64,000 nt of DNA from Parasphingopyxis lamellibrachiae (lineage in GTDB: Bacteria > Pseudomonadota > Alphaproteobacteria > Sphingomonadales > Sphingomonadaceae): positions 1,854,957 to 1,918,956 of the forward strand of contig NZ_QRDP01000004.1 of NCBI RefSeq assembly GCF_003385775.1, in the 5' to 3' direction. Below the pieces are notes generated by a model that had not been told where the DNA came from, did no database searches, and worked only from the letters and a program-made list of their open reading frames with translations. Of the stretch, positions 63,955-64,000 are shown one piece after another. Made by a program: the position numbers and the translations under genes. Each line of letters starts with the position of its first letter. Within the stretch, counting starts at the first letter, position 1.

Positions 63955-63990
63955 AACGCCCGTCCGGCAAAAACCGGGCGGGCGTTTTCT
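63955..63990. terminator. strong hairpin terminator at the window end
   Basis: A 13-bp stem from AACGCCCGTCCGG (63955-63967) to CCGGGCGGGCGTT (63974-63986) with one G-U pair and loop CAAAAA, followed by TTCT on the plus strand. Likely ends a transcript that comes from the right, beyond the window, or from the preceding 100 bases. Confidence 0.8.
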
Positions 63991-64000
63991 GTTGATTGTC

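Overview
The window looks like chromosome of a GC-rich alphaproteobacterium, most likely a member of the Sphingomonadales. Evidence: a circularly permuted two-piece tmRNA, a uvrA preceded by the alphaproteobacterial LexA box GTTC-N7-GTTC, an NDUFS4-type complex I accessory subunit, a PrsK/PrsR (XrtA/PEP-CTERM) regulatory operon, a UrcA-family protein and an ESFPASDPP mini-protein. There are no rRNA or tRNA genes, no CRISPR array and no complete insertion sequence.

Layout. 1-300: permuted ssrA. 589-5950: small lipoproteins (three are tandem TPM-like paralogs), mscL, an ADP-sugar type Nudix hydrolase and an APC permease. 5960-10158: complex I accessory subunit, a translationally coupled DUF2721-DUF4345-sterol desaturase operon, an MFS exporter and a TauE/SafE permease. 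10189-15110, all on the minus strand: a periplasmic rhodanese coupled by TGATG to the first of five tandem twin-arginine exported proteins. These are built from about 25 copies of a unit close to TDSDxGxxADPxGxGRG. A terminator and then a JmjC/cupin oxygenase gene follow. I know of no described system of this kind, and it is the most interesting locus here. 15201-18799: housekeeping and hypothetical genes (DUF985, CHRD, cold shock, DUF2306) and a frameshifted HTH gene. 19141-20862: an AT-richer retron island with promoter, candidate msr-msd RNA, 57-residue membrane peptide, XRE regulator and retron reverse transcriptase with NAxxH and VTG motifs. 20922-28316: uvrA, a diguanylate cyclase, a double NTF2-like protein, a transglutaminase and an esterase. 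28346-31670: UrcA protein between two palindromic elements, a LytTR/LytS-type two-component pair and the ESFPASDPP gene. 31879-42750: exported proteins, phosphomannose isomerase, a second Nudix hydrolase, an M15 peptidase, chorismate mutase, two exported amidohydrolases and a PepSY-OmpR-histidine kinase operon. 42755-49168: DUF4199/LuxR pair, Fur-box controlled TonB receptor with DUF6607 partner, and an ABC-F ATPase. 49173-58107: serine hydrolase, DUF815 ATPase and the coupled operon sugar transferase-prsK-prsR-TPR protein. 58271-63559: PhyH dioxygenase and fatty acid desaturase divergent from a PaaX-like regulator, GDP-mannose pyrophosphorylase, and an XRE regulator of the short-chain acyl-CoA type. 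The window ends at a strong hairpin terminator.

A family of palindromic intergenic elements (about 120-136 bp when complete, ends TGTCAGA...TCTGACA) occurs at seven places, once inside a two-component operon and twice flanking urcA.

Working together: phosphomannose isomerase and GDP-mannose pyrophosphorylase could feed the exopolysaccharide made by the XrtA-linked sugar transferase operon. The Fur-box receptor and DUF6607 form an iron or heme uptake unit. The retron is a probable anti-phage module. The Tat-exported repeat proteins, rhodanese and perhaps the JmjC enzyme form an envelope system of unknown function. All family names come from reading the sequence; no database search was run.
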